Shown: positions 20,913-32,272, counted from the first letter of the stretch. The stretch: 64,000 bases of DNA from Rhizobium sp. R634 (GCF_002211305.1 NZ_LOKW01000028.1:186001-250000), one strand, 5' to 3'. A program made the numbers and translations. Notes: generated by a model not told the origin, from the sequence alone.

Positions 20913-21800
20913 TTAAACCACGCGTCTTGCCTGCGGTTCGGCCAGGACCGCAGGCCCGAGCACCGCTTCGGCGGCGGCATCGATGATGGCGAATTTCGCC
21001 GCCTGATAATTCCAATATTCCAGGATGAAGCGGCCCGACAGCCAGAAGTCGCCCTTGCGCGACGGCTCGGTCCAGCCGACGCTTCCCATGTTCGATGCCT
21101 GCGTCAGAAGCCGCTTCAGGTGGGTGTTCGATATCATGAACCGTTCGCGAAGCTCCCGGAGCGACAGTGGGCCGACCACGACGCGTTCGGCCGCCCGGGG
21201 AAATTCCGGAAGGCGCGAGATCAGGTAATCCATCACCAGCCCGCCGGAATTCGCCCAATTGAAGAGGTTGAAGGTCGGGCCCGGGCTGCGCACCGCCTGG
21301 CTGCCGATGATCGCTTTTGCGATCCGCGGCTGGATGGCCGCCATCATCGTCGAGGGATCGGCGGTGACCTTCCCGGCGCGTTCACCGCCGTCCAGGCTGT
21401 CGAGGATCATCATATGGGCGACGAGCCATCGGGTGAAATGCTCTTCGGCGGTCTCGGTGGGCTCCAGGTAGCGGGTGCGCTTGTCGGGGCCGGGGACCGG
21501 GCGCAGGAAGCGGTAGGCCAGCATTTCCTGCATGAAGGCTGCGGCCGTGTTGCGGCTGGCAATGTCGTTTCTGACCGAAAAATCGATGAAGCGGCCGGAA
21601 TAGAGGCCGCTCTTGCCATCCTTGGGATAGCCGTAATGAAGCGCAAAACCGGCATGGGCCATCAGCCAGCGCTGCTGTGCGGCGAAAATCGAGGCGATGC
21701 GCGGGCTCTCGCGATAGATCGTGAGCATCTGATCGGCGCAATGCAGGATCGCAGCGAGAAAGCGATCGTCTGCTGCAAGATTTTCAGCGGTGAAGGCCAT
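20913..21800 (-). CDS. Hypothetical protein, possible winged-helix regulator
   Basis: A 295-residue soluble protein I do not recognise with certainty. The region LSLRELRERFMISNTHLKRLLTQAS followed by a Gly/Trp wing-like segment (about 218-255) looks like a MarR-type helix-turn-helix, so a transcription factor is possible. The rest is helical with a Trp/Tyr-rich core. It is convergent with yqeY, with 1 bp between stop codons, and preceded by a long gene-free region with a strong hairpin. No good ribosome site is visible before ATG 21800. Confidence 0.6.
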   Translation of the reverse strand: MAFTAENLAADDRFLAAILHCADQMLTIYRESPRIASIFAAQQRWLMAHAGFALHYGYPKDGKSGLYSGRFIDFSVRNDIASRNTAAAFMQEMLAYRFLRPVPGPDKRTRYLEPTETAEEHFTRWLVAHMMILDSLDGGERAGKVTADPSTMMAAIQPRIAKAIIGSQAVRSPGPTFNLFNWANSGGLVMDYLISRLPEFPRAAERVVVGPLSLRELRERFMISNTHLKRLLTQASNMGSVGWTEPSRKGDFWLSGRFILEYWNYQAAKFAIIDAAAEAVLGPAVLAEPQARRVV

Positions 21801-22470
21801 GTGGAAGAGGTCCAGGGAGTTCGGCGCATACTTCTTTCATGGACGCGCCGCCTGTCAACGGTTTTGTCAATAATCGGTTAATTTTAAAGGGAAATCTGTA
21901 TCGGGAAGCCCAAAATTTAAGAAGGCAGGAGCTGGGGGCGCTCCTGCCTTCTTGCTCTTTGCTTCCGCCGGCAACGCAGGGCCGAGGCCCAAGCCGGAGG
22001 GTATTTGCAAAGGCACCCTTGCGAAGCGGCGCCGGGGGTAGGGATGGTGCTTCGCTCGGGGATCGCTTTGTTGAGATGAACCTATTGCGGGGAGGCGGCT
22101 TGTTCAAATTACAAAAAAATAATGATTGGCCGAAACGGCCGTTTGGGAGCCTTCGAAGCGAAGGCTTGGTGGTTTGCCGGAAGAGGGAGCTGCCCGAATG
22201 GCGGAACTGATAAGCCGCTGTTTCAAAACATTTTAATCCTGCAGTTCGGAAGATCCCGGCTCTTGATCGAATACTCGCGGCAACCAAAATTTGGATCTTG
22301 CATGACAACAGTGTCGCACCCCCTGTCGCAGGGGCGATAACGCGTTGTTGATTGGAAAACCGACGCTGCCGGCGATGGATGCACTTGCCTGTGAATAGCG
22401 GGTTTTCCTGACAAGTTTCGTGGCATGGCGCGGCAAAGCAGCTTATATGGAGGCTGGCCAAGAGGTATAA
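21801..22470. other. 670-bp gene-free region upstream of dnaG
   Basis: No ORF here has coding character. It contains a perfect 14-bp stem-loop (21919-21953), an AT-rich stretch around 22105-22120, a CCCCTG-TCG-CAGGGG hairpin (22320-22334) and presumably the dnaG promoter and the promoter of the minus-strand gene ending the yqeY pair. Its length is unusual for this gene-dense chromosome. Confidence 0.6.
21919..21953. terminator. Perfect 14-bp inverted repeat; terminator of an unseen transcript or 5'-UTR structure
   Basis: AAGAAGGCAGGAGC (21919-21932) pairs fully with GCTCCTGCCTTCTT (21940-21953) around a 7-base loop TGGGGGC. On the plus strand it is followed by GCTCTTTG, on the minus strand by AAATTTTG. 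No plus-strand gene precedes it, so it could end a small RNA, or act in the leader of the minus-strand gene that begins at 21800. Confidence 0.5.
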
Positions 22471-24471
22471 ATGCGCTTTTCCAACACCTTTCTCGATGAG
22501 ATCCGTGACCGCGTTCCGATTTCGAACGTGATTGCGCGCCGCGTCAGCTGGGACAAGCGCAAGACCAACGTTTCGCGCGGCGATTACTGGGCCTGCTGCC
22601 CGTTTCACGGCGAGAAATCGCCGAGCTTCCATTGCGAGGACCGCAAGGGCCGCTATCACTGCTTCGGCTGCGGCGTCACCGGTGACCATTTCCGCTTCCT
22701 GACCGAGCTGGAAGGCCTGAGCTTTCCCGAAGCGGTGCAGCAGATCGCCGATATGGCCGGCGTGCCGATGCCGCTTGCCGATCCTGTCATGGAAAAGCGC
22801 GAGAAGGAGCGCGGCTCGCTGATCGACGTCATGGAAATGGCGACGGCCTTTTTCCAGGACCAGCTGCAGACGGCTAATGGCGCCAAGGCGCGCGCCTATC
22901 TGCGCGATCGCGGGCTGACGGGGCGCACCATCGAGACCTTCCGCCTCGGCTATGCGCCCGACAGCCGCAATGCACTCAAGGAATTTCTTGCCGGCAAGGG
23001 CGTCACCAAGGAGCAGATCGAGGCCTGCGGCCTGGTCGTTCATGAAAACGTGCCGGTTTCCTACGACCGCTTCCGCGACCGCATCATGTTCCCGATCCTC
23101 TCGTCGCGGGAAAAGGTGATCGCCTTCGGCGGCCGCGCCATGTCATCAGATGCGCCGGCGAAATATCTGAACTCCAACGAGACGGAGCTCTTCCACAAGG
23201 GCAATGTGCTCTACAATTTCGCCCGCGCCCGCCGCGCCATCCAGGGCCCGGGCCGCGGCGATCAGCAGGACGACAATGCGAGCGGCACCATCATCGCCGT
23301 CGAAGGTTATATGGACGTGATCGCGCTCCATCAGGCGGGCGTCGAGAACGCCGTTGCGCCGCTCGGCACGGCGCTTACCGAAAACCAGCTCGAGCTGCTC
23401 TGGAAGATGGTGCCGCAGCCGGTGCTCTGCTTCGATGGCGACGGCGCCGGTATCCGCGCCGCCAATCGTGCCGCCGAACTGGCGTTGCCGCATCTCAAAC
23501 CCGGCCGCTCCGTCCGCTTCGCGCTTCTGCCCGATGGCAAGGACCCGGATGATCTGGTGCGCGATGAGGGCCGCACCCCCTTCGACAAGGTGATGAGCCA
23601 CGCAAAGCCGCTCTCGGAGATGCTGTGGAGCAGGGAGATCAACACTGGCAAGTTCGATACTCCGGAGGCGCGCGCCGAGCTCGAGGCGCGGTTGAAGCAG
23701 CTTGTGGCCGTCATCGCCGACGAGAATGTGCGTCGTCATTACCAGCAGGATATCCGCGACCGGCTGAACGCATTCTTCCAGCCGCAGTTCCAGAACCGCA
23801 ACAATGGCGAGCGGCGCGGTTTCAGCGGCAATTCCCGGAGCGGCCGCGACAATCCTGTTAAGGCGGGGACGAAAAGCCCGAGCCTGATTTCCGACCGGCT
23901 GGCCCGCTCAGGCCCCGTACGCGGCCATCGGGACAATACGGCGCTCCGCGAAAGCGTGCTGGCGCTCACCATCGTCAATCATCCGGCGCTGATGATCGAC
24001 GATTATGACGAGATCGCCGCGATCGACTATGACAGCCGCGAACTGCAACGGTTGTGGTCGGCGGTGCTTGGGGCAGCGGCTGCCGTTGCCGGGCCGCATC
24101 TGACGCGCGACTATCTGACCGAACGGCTGGAATTCGAAGGCTTCGGTCCGCTGATCAAGAGCCTCGATCAGCAGGTGCGCAATGCGCGGCTGTGGACGGC
24201 GACCGAGGAGGCGGCGATGGAGGATGCGCGTGAGGGCTATCGCCAGGCGCTCGCCTTCCACAAACGGGCGAAGGCGCTGCGCCGGCAGAAGATGGAGCTC
24301 GAACGCGAGATTGCGCTGGCGACCGAAGCCGGCGACGGCGAGGCCATCGTTCAGCTGATACGGGCGCAACAGGAAGTGCATCTGGAAGGCGTGCGCCTTG
24401 AGAACCAGGAGGCGATCATCGACGGCTTCGGCGTGCTTTCCGGCCGCGTTAAAGGGGCGGCGAACCACTGA
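22471..24471 (+). CDS. dnaG: DNA primase
   Basis: A 666-residue replicative primase that makes RNA primers for lagging-strand synthesis. The N-terminal zinc ribbon is visible as CPFH...CFGCG (about residues 43-66). The central TOPRIM catalytic core includes the IAVEGYMDVIALHQAG strand (about 270-290) and a CFDGDGAG metal site near 315. The C-terminal part is the DnaB-interaction region. The ATG at 22471 has AAGAGG upstream. The stop overlaps the recQ start (TGATG), so the two are coupled. rpoD lies about 5 kb downstream rather than next to dnaG. Confidence 0.97.
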   Translation: MRFSNTFLDEIRDRVPISNVIARRVSWDKRKTNVSRGDYWACCPFHGEKSPSFHCEDRKGRYHCFGCGVTGDHFRFLTELEGLSFPEAVQQIADMAGVPMPLADPVMEKREKERGSLIDVMEMATAFFQDQLQTANGAKARAYLRDRGLTGRTIETFRLGYAPDSRNALKEFLAGKGVTKEQIEACGLVVHENVPVSYDRFRDRIMFPILSSREKVIAFGGRAMSSDAPAKYLNSNETELFHKGNVLYNFARARRAIQGPGRGDQQDDNASGTIIAVEGYMDVIALHQAGVENAVAPLGTALTENQLELLWKMVPQPVLCFDGDGAGIRAANRAAELALPHLKPGRSVRFALLPDGKDPDDLVRDEGRTPFDKVMSHAKPLSEMLWSREINTGKFDTPEARAELEARLKQLVAVIADENVRRHYQQDIRDRLNAFFQPQFQNRNNGERRGFSGNSRSGRDNPVKAGTKSPSLISDRLARSGPVRGHRDNTALRESVLALTIVNHPALMIDDYDEIAAIDYDSRELQRLWSAVLGAAAAVAGPHLTRDYLTERLEFEGFGPLIKSLDQQVRNARLWTATEEAAMEDAREGYRQALAFHKRAKALRRQKMELEREIALATEAGDGEAIVQLIRAQQEVHLEGVRLENQEAIIDGFGVLSGRVKGAANH

Positions 24472-26336
24472 TGCCGCTCAGCGAACACAATGATGCGGGC
24501 TTTTCCGCTTCCGACGCGCTGTTTTCGGCCGGCCGCGCGCCGCTCGACGTGCTGAAGCAGGTCTACGGCTATTCCTCCTTCCGCGGCAAGCAGCAGCAGG
24601 TGGTCGAGCATGTCGTTGCCGGCGGCGATGCGGTAGTGCTCTTTCCCACAGGCGCCGGCAAATCGCTCTGCTTCCAGATCCCGGCGCTCTGCCGCGAGGG
24701 CGTCGGCATTGTGGTTTCGCCGCTGATTGCGCTGATGCGCGATCAGGTGGAGGCGATGAAGCAGCTCGGCATCCGGGCCGCCGCGCTCAATTCGTCGCTG
24801 TCGCGCGAGGAGTTCATCGAGGTCCGCCGCGCGCTTTCGGCGGGCAGGCTCGACCTTCTCTACGTCACGCCCGAGCGCATCCTGACCGATGGTTTTCGCG
24901 AGCTAATCGCCAACGAGAAGATCGCGCTGTTTGCCATCGACGAGGCCCATTGCGTCTCGCAATGGGGGCATGATTTCCGGCCGGAATATCGCGAGCTCGG
25001 CCGGCTCGGCGAGCAATATCCCGGCGTGCCCAGAATAGCGCTGACGGCGACGGCCGATCCGCATACGCGCGACGATATTATCGAGCGGCTGGGGCTCAAC
25101 GATGCCGAGATCTTCACCACCAGCTTCGACCGGCCGAACATCGCCTATGAGATCGTCGAGCGCGACCAGCCGCGCCAGCAGCTTCTGCGCTTCCTCTCCG
25201 GCCACAAAGGCAATAGCGGCATCGTCTACTGCCTGTCGCGCGCCAAGGTGGAGGATACGGCCGACTGGCTGAACGGGCAGGGGGTTCGTGCTCTGCCCTA
25301 TCATGCCGGCATCGACCGGGCGCTTCGCGATGCCAATCAGGATGCCTTCCTGAAGGAGGAAAACCTCTGCCTGGTCGCCACCGTCGCCTTCGGCATGGGC
25401 ATCGACAAACCGAATGTGCGTTACGTCGCCCATCTCGACCTGCCGGGCTCGGTAGAGGCTTACTACCAGGAGACGGGACGCGCGGGGCGCGACGGCCTGC
25501 CGTCGGAGGTCTGGATGGCCTATGGCATGGCCGACGTCATCCAGCGCCGCCGGATGATCGACGAGGGCAGTGCCGCCGAGGAGATCAAGCGGGTCGAGCG
25601 CGCCAAGCTCAACGCCTTGCTGGCGATCTGCGAGACCGCCTCCTGCCGCCGGCAGGCGATCCTGGCCCATTTCGGCGAGGCCCATGCCGGCCGGTGCGGC
25701 AATTGCGACACCTGCGTGAAGCCGGTCGAGACCTGGGAAGGTACGGAAGCGGCGATCAAGGCGCTGGCCGCCGTCTACCGCACCGGCGAACGCTTCGGCG
25801 CCGGCCATGTCATCGACGTGCTCGTCGGCAACGTCAACGAGAAGACCGAGCGTTTCGGCCATGTCGACATGCCTGTCTTCGGTGCCGGAAAAGATATTCC
25901 GGCGCGAACATGGCAATCCGTCTATCGCCAGCTTCTCGCCATGGGGCTGATCCGTATCGATCACGAGGCCTACGGCGCGCTGAAGCTGGAGCCGGAGGCG
26001 CGCGCCGTCTTCAAGCACGAGCGGCAGGTGTTCTTCCGCAAGGACCGTCCGGCCTCGGAGCGGCGGACGAAGAAGGCGGAGCGCAGCGAACGCAAATCTG
26101 GCCTCTCTGGCGCTGATAACACTCTCTTCGAGGCGCTGCGGGCCGAGCGCATGGCGATCGCGAAATCGCTCGGCGTGCCGCCCTATGTCGTCTTCCCCGA
26201 TACGACGCTCATCGCCTTTGCAACGGAGCGGCCACGCAGCCGCAAGGAGCTGCTCGCCATCTCGGGCGTCGGCCAGGCAAAGCTCGAGCGTTACGGCGAT
26301 GCCTTTCTGGAGATCATCCTGGCGCAGGACGATTGA
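24471..26336 (+). CDS. recQ: ATP-dependent DNA helicase RecQ
   Basis: A 621-residue superfamily 2 helicase that unwinds 3' to 5' in recombination and fork repair. Walker A is FPTGAGKS (about residues 61-68) and the DEAH box is AIDEAHCVSQWGHDFRPEY (about 155-173). The RQC zinc site is CRRQAI...CGNCDTC (about 388-414) followed by a winged helix, and the C-terminal HRDC domain occupies about 545-615. All parts are present. Its start codon overlaps the dnaG stop. Confidence 0.96.
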   Translation: MPLSEHNDAGFSASDALFSAGRAPLDVLKQVYGYSSFRGKQQQVVEHVVAGGDAVVLFPTGAGKSLCFQIPALCREGVGIVVSPLIALMRDQVEAMKQLGIRAAALNSSLSREEFIEVRRALSAGRLDLLYVTPERILTDGFRELIANEKIALFAIDEAHCVSQWGHDFRPEYRELGRLGEQYPGVPRIALTATADPHTRDDIIERLGLNDAEIFTTSFDRPNIAYEIVERDQPRQQLLRFLSGHKGNSGIVYCLSRAKVEDTADWLNGQGVRALPYHAGIDRALRDANQDAFLKEENLCLVATVAFGMGIDKPNVRYVAHLDLPGSVEAYYQETGRAGRDGLPSEVWMAYGMADVIQRRRMIDEGSAAEEIKRVERAKLNALLAICETASCRRQAILAHFGEAHAGRCGNCDTCVKPVETWEGTEAAIKALAAVYRTGERFGAGHVIDVLVGNVNEKTERFGHVDMPVFGAGKDIPARTWQSVYRQLLAMGLIRIDHEAYGALKLEPEARAVFKHERQVFFRKDRPASERRTKKAERSERKSGLSGADNTLFEALRAERMAIAKSLGVPPYVVFPDTTLIAFATERPRSRKELLAISGVGQAKLERYGDAFLEIILAQDD

Positions 26337-26431
26337 GCGCGTCGGCCGCCCTCCGTCGAGCGCTGAAAGAAGACAAGCCTGCGGCGATATGCTAACCCGG
26401 ACGCTATAAAAAACATCAGGAAGGGCCGCCC

Positions 26432-27619
26432 ATGACCTCGCCATTTCTCTCCCATCTTCGCGCCGAGATTTCGGCGCTGAAGGATGCCGGCCTCTATAAG
26501 TCCGAACGGGTCATCAGCTCGAAGCAGGCGGGTGAAATCGCGATTTCGAGCGGCGAGCGGGTTCTGAATTTCTGCGCCAACAACTATCTCGGCCTCGCCG
26601 ACAACGAGGAACTGGCCGAGGCCGGCAAGAAGGCGCTCGACCGCTACGGCTACGGCATGGCTTCGGTGCGCTTCATCTGCGGCACGCAGGAAGAGCACAA
26701 GCAGCTCGAAGCGCGCATTTCCTCCTTCCTCGGCATGGAGGACACGATCCTCTATTCCTCCTGCTTCGACGCCAATGGCGGCCTTTTCGAAACGTTGCTC
26801 TCGGAGGAGGACGCGATCATCTCGGATGCGCTGAACCACGCCTCGATCATCGACGGCGTCAGGCTTTCGAAGGCCAAGCGCTTCCGCTACGCCAACAACG
26901 ACACGGCCGCTCTTGAAGAAGAGCTGAAAAAGGCCGAAGGCAGCCGCTTCAAGCTGATCGCCACCGACGGCGTCTTTTCCATGGACGGCATCATCGCCAA
27001 TCTGCAGGGCGTGTGCGATCTCGCCGAGAAATACGGCGCCATGGTCATGGTCGACGACAGCCATGCCGTCGGCTTCGTCGGCAGGAACGGCCGCGGCTCG
27101 GCCGAACATTGCGGCGTCGAGGGGCGGATCGACATCATCACCGGCACGCTCGGCAAGGCGCTCGGCGGCGCTTCGGGCGGCTACACTTCGGCAAAGGCGG
27201 AGATCGTCGAATGGCTGCGGCAGCGCTCGCGGCCCTATCTGTTTTCGAACACGTTGGCGCCCGTCATTGCCGCCGCCTCTCTCAAAGTGTTCGACCTGAT
27301 CGAAAGCGGCGACGCCTTGCGCCAGCACCTTTCCGACAATGCCGGTCTCTTCCGCCGCGAGATGACCAAGCTCGGCTTCACGCTCGCCGGCGAGGGTCAT
27401 CCAATCATCCCCGTCATGCTGGGGGATGCCAAGCTCGCCCAGGATATGGCGGCGCTGATGCTGAAGAAGGGGATCTATGTGATCGGCTTTTCTTTCCCGG
27501 TTGTGCCGAAGGGGCAGGCCCGCATCCGCACGCAGATGTCGGCGGCGCATTCGAGGCAGGATGTCGAACGGGCGATTGCTGCCTTTGCGGAGGCTGGGCG
27601 GGAGCTGGGTGTGATTTGA
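26432..27619 (+). CDS. kbl: Glycine C-acetyltransferase (2-amino-3-ketobutyrate CoA ligase)
   Basis: A 395-residue PLP enzyme of the alpha-oxoamine synthase family. With CoA it splits 2-amino-3-ketobutyrate, made by Tdh, into glycine and acetyl-CoA. The PLP lysine lies in TGTLGKALGGASGGY (about residues 238-252), and the cofactor-binding DDSHAVGFVG motif is about 207-216. The AGGAAGG ribosome site precedes ATG 26432. tdh follows on the same strand after a 224-bp gap that holds a pair of inverted palindromic repeats. Confidence 0.97.
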   Translation: MTSPFLSHLRAEISALKDAGLYKSERVISSKQAGEIAISSGERVLNFCANNYLGLADNEELAEAGKKALDRYGYGMASVRFICGTQEEHKQLEARISSFLGMEDTILYSSCFDANGGLFETLLSEEDAIISDALNHASIIDGVRLSKAKRFRYANNDTAALEEELKKAEGSRFKLIATDGVFSMDGIIANLQGVCDLAEKYGAMVMVDDSHAVGFVGRNGRGSAEHCGVEGRIDIITGTLGKALGGASGGYTSAKAEIVEWLRQRSRPYLFSNTLAPVIAAASLKVFDLIESGDALRQHLSDNAGLFRREMTKLGFTLAGEGHPIIPVMLGDAKLAQDMAALMLKKGIYVIGFSFPVVPKGQARIRTQMSAAHSRQDVERAIAAFAEAGRELGVI

Positions 27620-27641
27620 GAATGAGGGGATTGCCATCTTC

Positions 27642-27812
27642 CTCTTCTCCCCAGCGGGGAGAAGATGTCCGACAGGACAGATGAGGGGGAGGAGCGAAGC
27701 GACGTTTCGAGCGGTAAGCAAGAAACAAAGCATGGTCTATATGGCGTGCCGTGTGGCCCCCTCATCCGCCCTACGGGCACCTTCTCCCCGCTGGGGAGAA
27801 GGGGGAATAGCG
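27642..27812. repeat. Pair of inverted RIME-type palindromic repeats between kbl and tdh
   Basis: Copy A (27642-27692) reads CTCTTCTCCCCAGCGGGGAG... and ends in GATGAGGGGG. Copy B (27757-27812) is the same element in reverse, starting CCCCCTCATCC and ending in the palindrome CTTCTCCCCGCTGGGGAGAAG. Each contains the short palindrome and the two copies can also pair with each other over about 50 bp. The element is a known type of rhizobial intergenic mosaic repeat and recurs in this window at 58349-58508. Confidence 0.8.
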
Positions 27813-27843
27813 AAGCTGGCGTCAAGAAACGGTGGGAACAGAT

Positions 27844-28881
27844 ATGTCGAATATGATGAAGGCGCTGGTCAAGTCGAAGCCGGAAGTCGGGCTCTGGATG
27901 GAGAACGTGCCGGTGCCGGAGGTCGGGCCGAACGATGTGCTGATCCGGGTGAAGAAATCGGCGATCTGCGGCACCGACGTGCATATCTGGAACTGGGACC
28001 AGTGGGCGCAGAAGACCATTCCGGTGCCGATGGTCGTCGGCCATGAATTTTCCGGAGAGATCGCCGAGATCGGCTCGGCGGTCACCCGCTATCATGTCGG
28101 CGAGCGGGTCTCGGGCGAGGGGCATATCGTCTGCGGCAAGTGCCGCAACTGCCGGGCGGGCAGGGGGCATCTCTGCCGCAACACGCTTGGCGTCGGCGTC
28201 AACCGGCCGGGCTCCTTTGGTGAATTCGTCTGCATTCCCGAAAGCAATGTCGTGCCGATCCCGGACGATATATCAGACGAGATCGCCGCGATCTTCGATC
28301 CGTTCGGCAATGCGGTGCACACAGCACTCTCCTTCGATCTCGTCGGCGAGGACGTGCTCGTCACCGGCGCCGGGCCGATCGGCATCATGGGGGCGCTGGT
28401 CGCCAAGCGCTCGGGCGCCCGCAAGGTCGTCATCACCGATATCAATCCGCACCGGCTGGCGCTGGCGCGAAAGCTCGGCATCGATCACGTCGTCGACGCA
28501 TCGAAGGAAAATCTCGCCGATGTGATGAAGGCGATCGGCATGACGGAGGGCTTCGATGTCGGGCTCGAAATGTCGGGCGCCGCTCCCGCCTTCCGCGACA
28601 TGATCGACAAGATGAACAATGGCGGCAAGATCGCCATTCTCGGCATCGCGCCCGCCGGTTTCGAGATCGATTGGAACAAGGTGATCTTCAAGATGCTCAA
28701 TCTCAAGGGCATTTACGGCCGCGAGATGTTCGAGACCTGGTACAAGATGATCGCCTTCGTCCAGGGCGGCCTCGACCTTTCGCCGATCATTACCCATCGC
28801 ATCAAGATCGGTGAATTCCGCAACGGTTTCGAGGCGATGCGGTCGGGCAATTCCGGCAAGGTCGTAATGGATTGGATGTGA
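27844..28881 (+). CDS. tdh: L-threonine 3-dehydrogenase
   Basis: A 345-residue zinc-dependent medium-chain dehydrogenase that oxidises threonine to 2-amino-3-ketobutyrate, the substrate of Kbl. Catalytic zinc ligands are in CGTDVHIWNWD and GHEFSG, structural zinc cysteines in CGKCRNCRAGRGHLC, and the NAD site is VTGAGPIGIMG. The kbl neighbour makes the assignment firm. I use ATG 27844 (MSNMMKALVKSK); an in-frame start four codons earlier is less likely. GGTGGGAAC before it may be the ribosome site. Confidence 0.96.
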   Translation: MSNMMKALVKSKPEVGLWMENVPVPEVGPNDVLIRVKKSAICGTDVHIWNWDQWAQKTIPVPMVVGHEFSGEIAEIGSAVTRYHVGERVSGEGHIVCGKCRNCRAGRGHLCRNTLGVGVNRPGSFGEFVCIPESNVVPIPDDISDEIAAIFDPFGNAVHTALSFDLVGEDVLVTGAGPIGIMGALVAKRSGARKVVITDINPHRLALARKLGIDHVVDASKENLADVMKAIGMTEGFDVGLEMSGAAPAFRDMIDKMNNGGKIAILGIAPAGFEIDWNKVIFKMLNLKGIYGREMFETWYKMIAFVQGGLDLSPIITHRIKIGEFRNGFEAMRSGNSGKVVMDWM

Positions 28882-28891
28882 GGAGGACCAC

Positions 28892-29239
28892 ATGCTCTAC
28901 GAGGGAAGCTGCCATTGCGGCAATGTCGCTTTCGAGGTCGAAGGCGAATTTACCGAGGCGATCGACTGCAACTGTTCGCTCTGCCGCAGGCGGGGCGGGC
29001 TTCTCGCTTTCGTGCCGCGCGAGAAGCTGGTGCTGAAGACGCCCGAGGCCGATCTTTCGACCTATACTTTCAACAGGCATGTCATCCGGCATCATTTCTG
29101 CGCCAATTGCGGTATTGCGCCCTTCGGCGAAGGTGTCGCCCCGAACGGTGCGGCGATGGCTTCGGTCAATCTGCGCTGCATTCCCGCCGTCGACCTCGGC
29201 GCTCTGAAGGTGACGGCCTATGATGGCGCCGGGCATTAG
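28892..29239 (+). CDS. GFA family (glutathione-dependent formaldehyde-activating-like) protein
   Basis: A 115-residue zinc protein. The cysteine pattern GSCHCG (about 6-11), CNCSLC (31-36) and HFCANCG (67-73) defines the GFA/CENP-V fold. Named members bind glutathione adducts of formaldehyde, but most have no proven activity. The gene begins 10 bp after tdh, with a GAGGAGG site, so it is probably the last gene of the kbl-tdh unit. Confidence 0.9.
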   Translation: MLYEGSCHCGNVAFEVEGEFTEAIDCNCSLCRRRGGLLAFVPREKLVLKTPEADLSTYTFNRHVIRHHFCANCGIAPFGEGVAPNGAAMASVNLRCIPAVDLGALKVTAYDGAGH

Positions 29240-29717
29240 AGGCAGAGCATGATGCCGGCCTGAAGCCGGCAAATATACAGCCGCTAAAGCTGCAGGAAAC
29301 GGCGGAAACAACGGGCGGTGCGGGCAAAATCCTCGCCGCCCTTGTCTTTTGTACGCCGCTTCTTAAATAAGCTTCGCAATCGCAGCCGCGGTTCGAAGCC
29401 TGTGGATAAGGCTTTTTCCGATTTTTCGTGGGCTTTTTTTGTGGAAAAGCTTGACGAGAACAAAAAATGTGGGAATCACCGTTCGACTTGTTGAAGCGGT
29501 GAACAGGGTCAAGGCGGATCGCGCAACCATGGCCGGAAATCCAAAAGCAAGAAAGCTTTGCTGTCCGGTACCGGCGATCGTGGTTAATCAGACTTTAAAT
29601 GTCATCCCGTTAGGTGGGCTCAGGTGATTTGAAGGGCGACGCGAGCGGCGCGTCAAGCCCTGAGACGGCCCATTCACCGTAGCGAGATTGGATAGCGTCA
29701 GGAAGGCGACGATATAA
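29240..29717. other. 478-bp rpoD upstream region
   Basis: The gap holds a GCCGGC-CTGAA-GCCGGC hairpin just after the GFA gene (29255-29271), AT-rich tracts, two DnaA-box-like sequences (29401-29448) and a TTGACG hexamer (29451-29456) that could be a -35 element. A 62-codon ORF at 29439-29627 lacks coding character. The long leader suggests regulated transcription of rpoD. Confidence 0.55.
29401..29448 (-). promoter_or_regulatory. Two DnaA-box-like sequences upstream of rpoD
   Basis: TGTGGATAA (29401-29409) is the exact complement of the strict DnaA box TTATCCACA. TGTGGAAAA (29440-29448) is the complement of TTTTCCACA, which fits the looser TTWTNCACA. Both are in the same orientation, 39 bp apart, just before a TTGACG hexamer. 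Confidence 0.5.
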
Positions 29718-31775
<2,058 letters not shown>

Positions 31776-31800
31776 TTTGCTTAGCGTCGTTCTGATTGGA

Positions 31801-31830
31801 AAGCCGGGCCTCGCGCCCGGCTTTTGCTTT
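31801..31830 (+). terminator. Rho-independent terminator of rpoD
   Basis: AAGCCGGGC (31801-31809) pairs with GCCCGGCTT around a short CTC-type loop and is followed by TTGCTTT, 25 bp after the rpoD stop. Confidence 0.85.
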
Positions 31831-31978
31831 GTGATTAGTACCAATGATCGTGACGGATTTCTTGTCGCTCTGCGGTGGCAGGCCTATAATCCGCGCCACG
31901 GGGGAAGGGATCGATCGCGACGCGCGAGCGAGGGTCGACGTTACCTGCGCCAACCAATCCTCCGTCGGGAGGTGCGAC

Positions 31979-32272
31979 ATGACCACTTACATTCTGTTGA
32001 TCAACTGGACGGATCAAGGCATTCGCAACGTTCGCGACTCGGCAAAGAGGCTGGACGCGGCAAAGAAATTGCTCGCCGGCGTCGGCGGCTCCATCAACCA
32101 ATTCTTTCTGACGATGGGCGGACATGACATGGTCGCCGTCTGCGAGGCGCCCGATGACGCCGTCATGGCGCATTTCACCCTCTCGCTGGCGATGGGCGGC
32201 AATGTCCGGACCCAGACACTCAAGGCCTTCCCGGAGGCTGCCTACCGGGACCTTATCGGCTCGCTTGGTTGA
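31979..32272 (+). CDS. GYD domain-containing protein
   Basis: A 97-residue protein of the GYD family (PF08734), dimeric ferredoxin-like fold. The family pattern is seen as TYILLINWTDQGIRNVRDS at the start and FFLTMGGHDMVAVCEAP in the middle, near the variant of the GxYD motif (GGHDMV). Function unknown. The ATG at 31979 follows GGGAGGTGCGAC, which is a good ribosome site; upstream in-frame starts are not needed. Confidence 0.85.
   Translation: MTTYILLINWTDQGIRNVRDSAKRLDAAKKLLAGVGGSINQFFLTMGGHDMVAVCEAPDDAVMAHFTLSLAMGGNVRTQTLKAFPEAAYRDLIGSLG

Noticed and set aside
29439..29627. 62-codon ORF upstream of rpoD
   Set aside because: No ribosome site and poor codon bias; the region looks like a promoter and leader.
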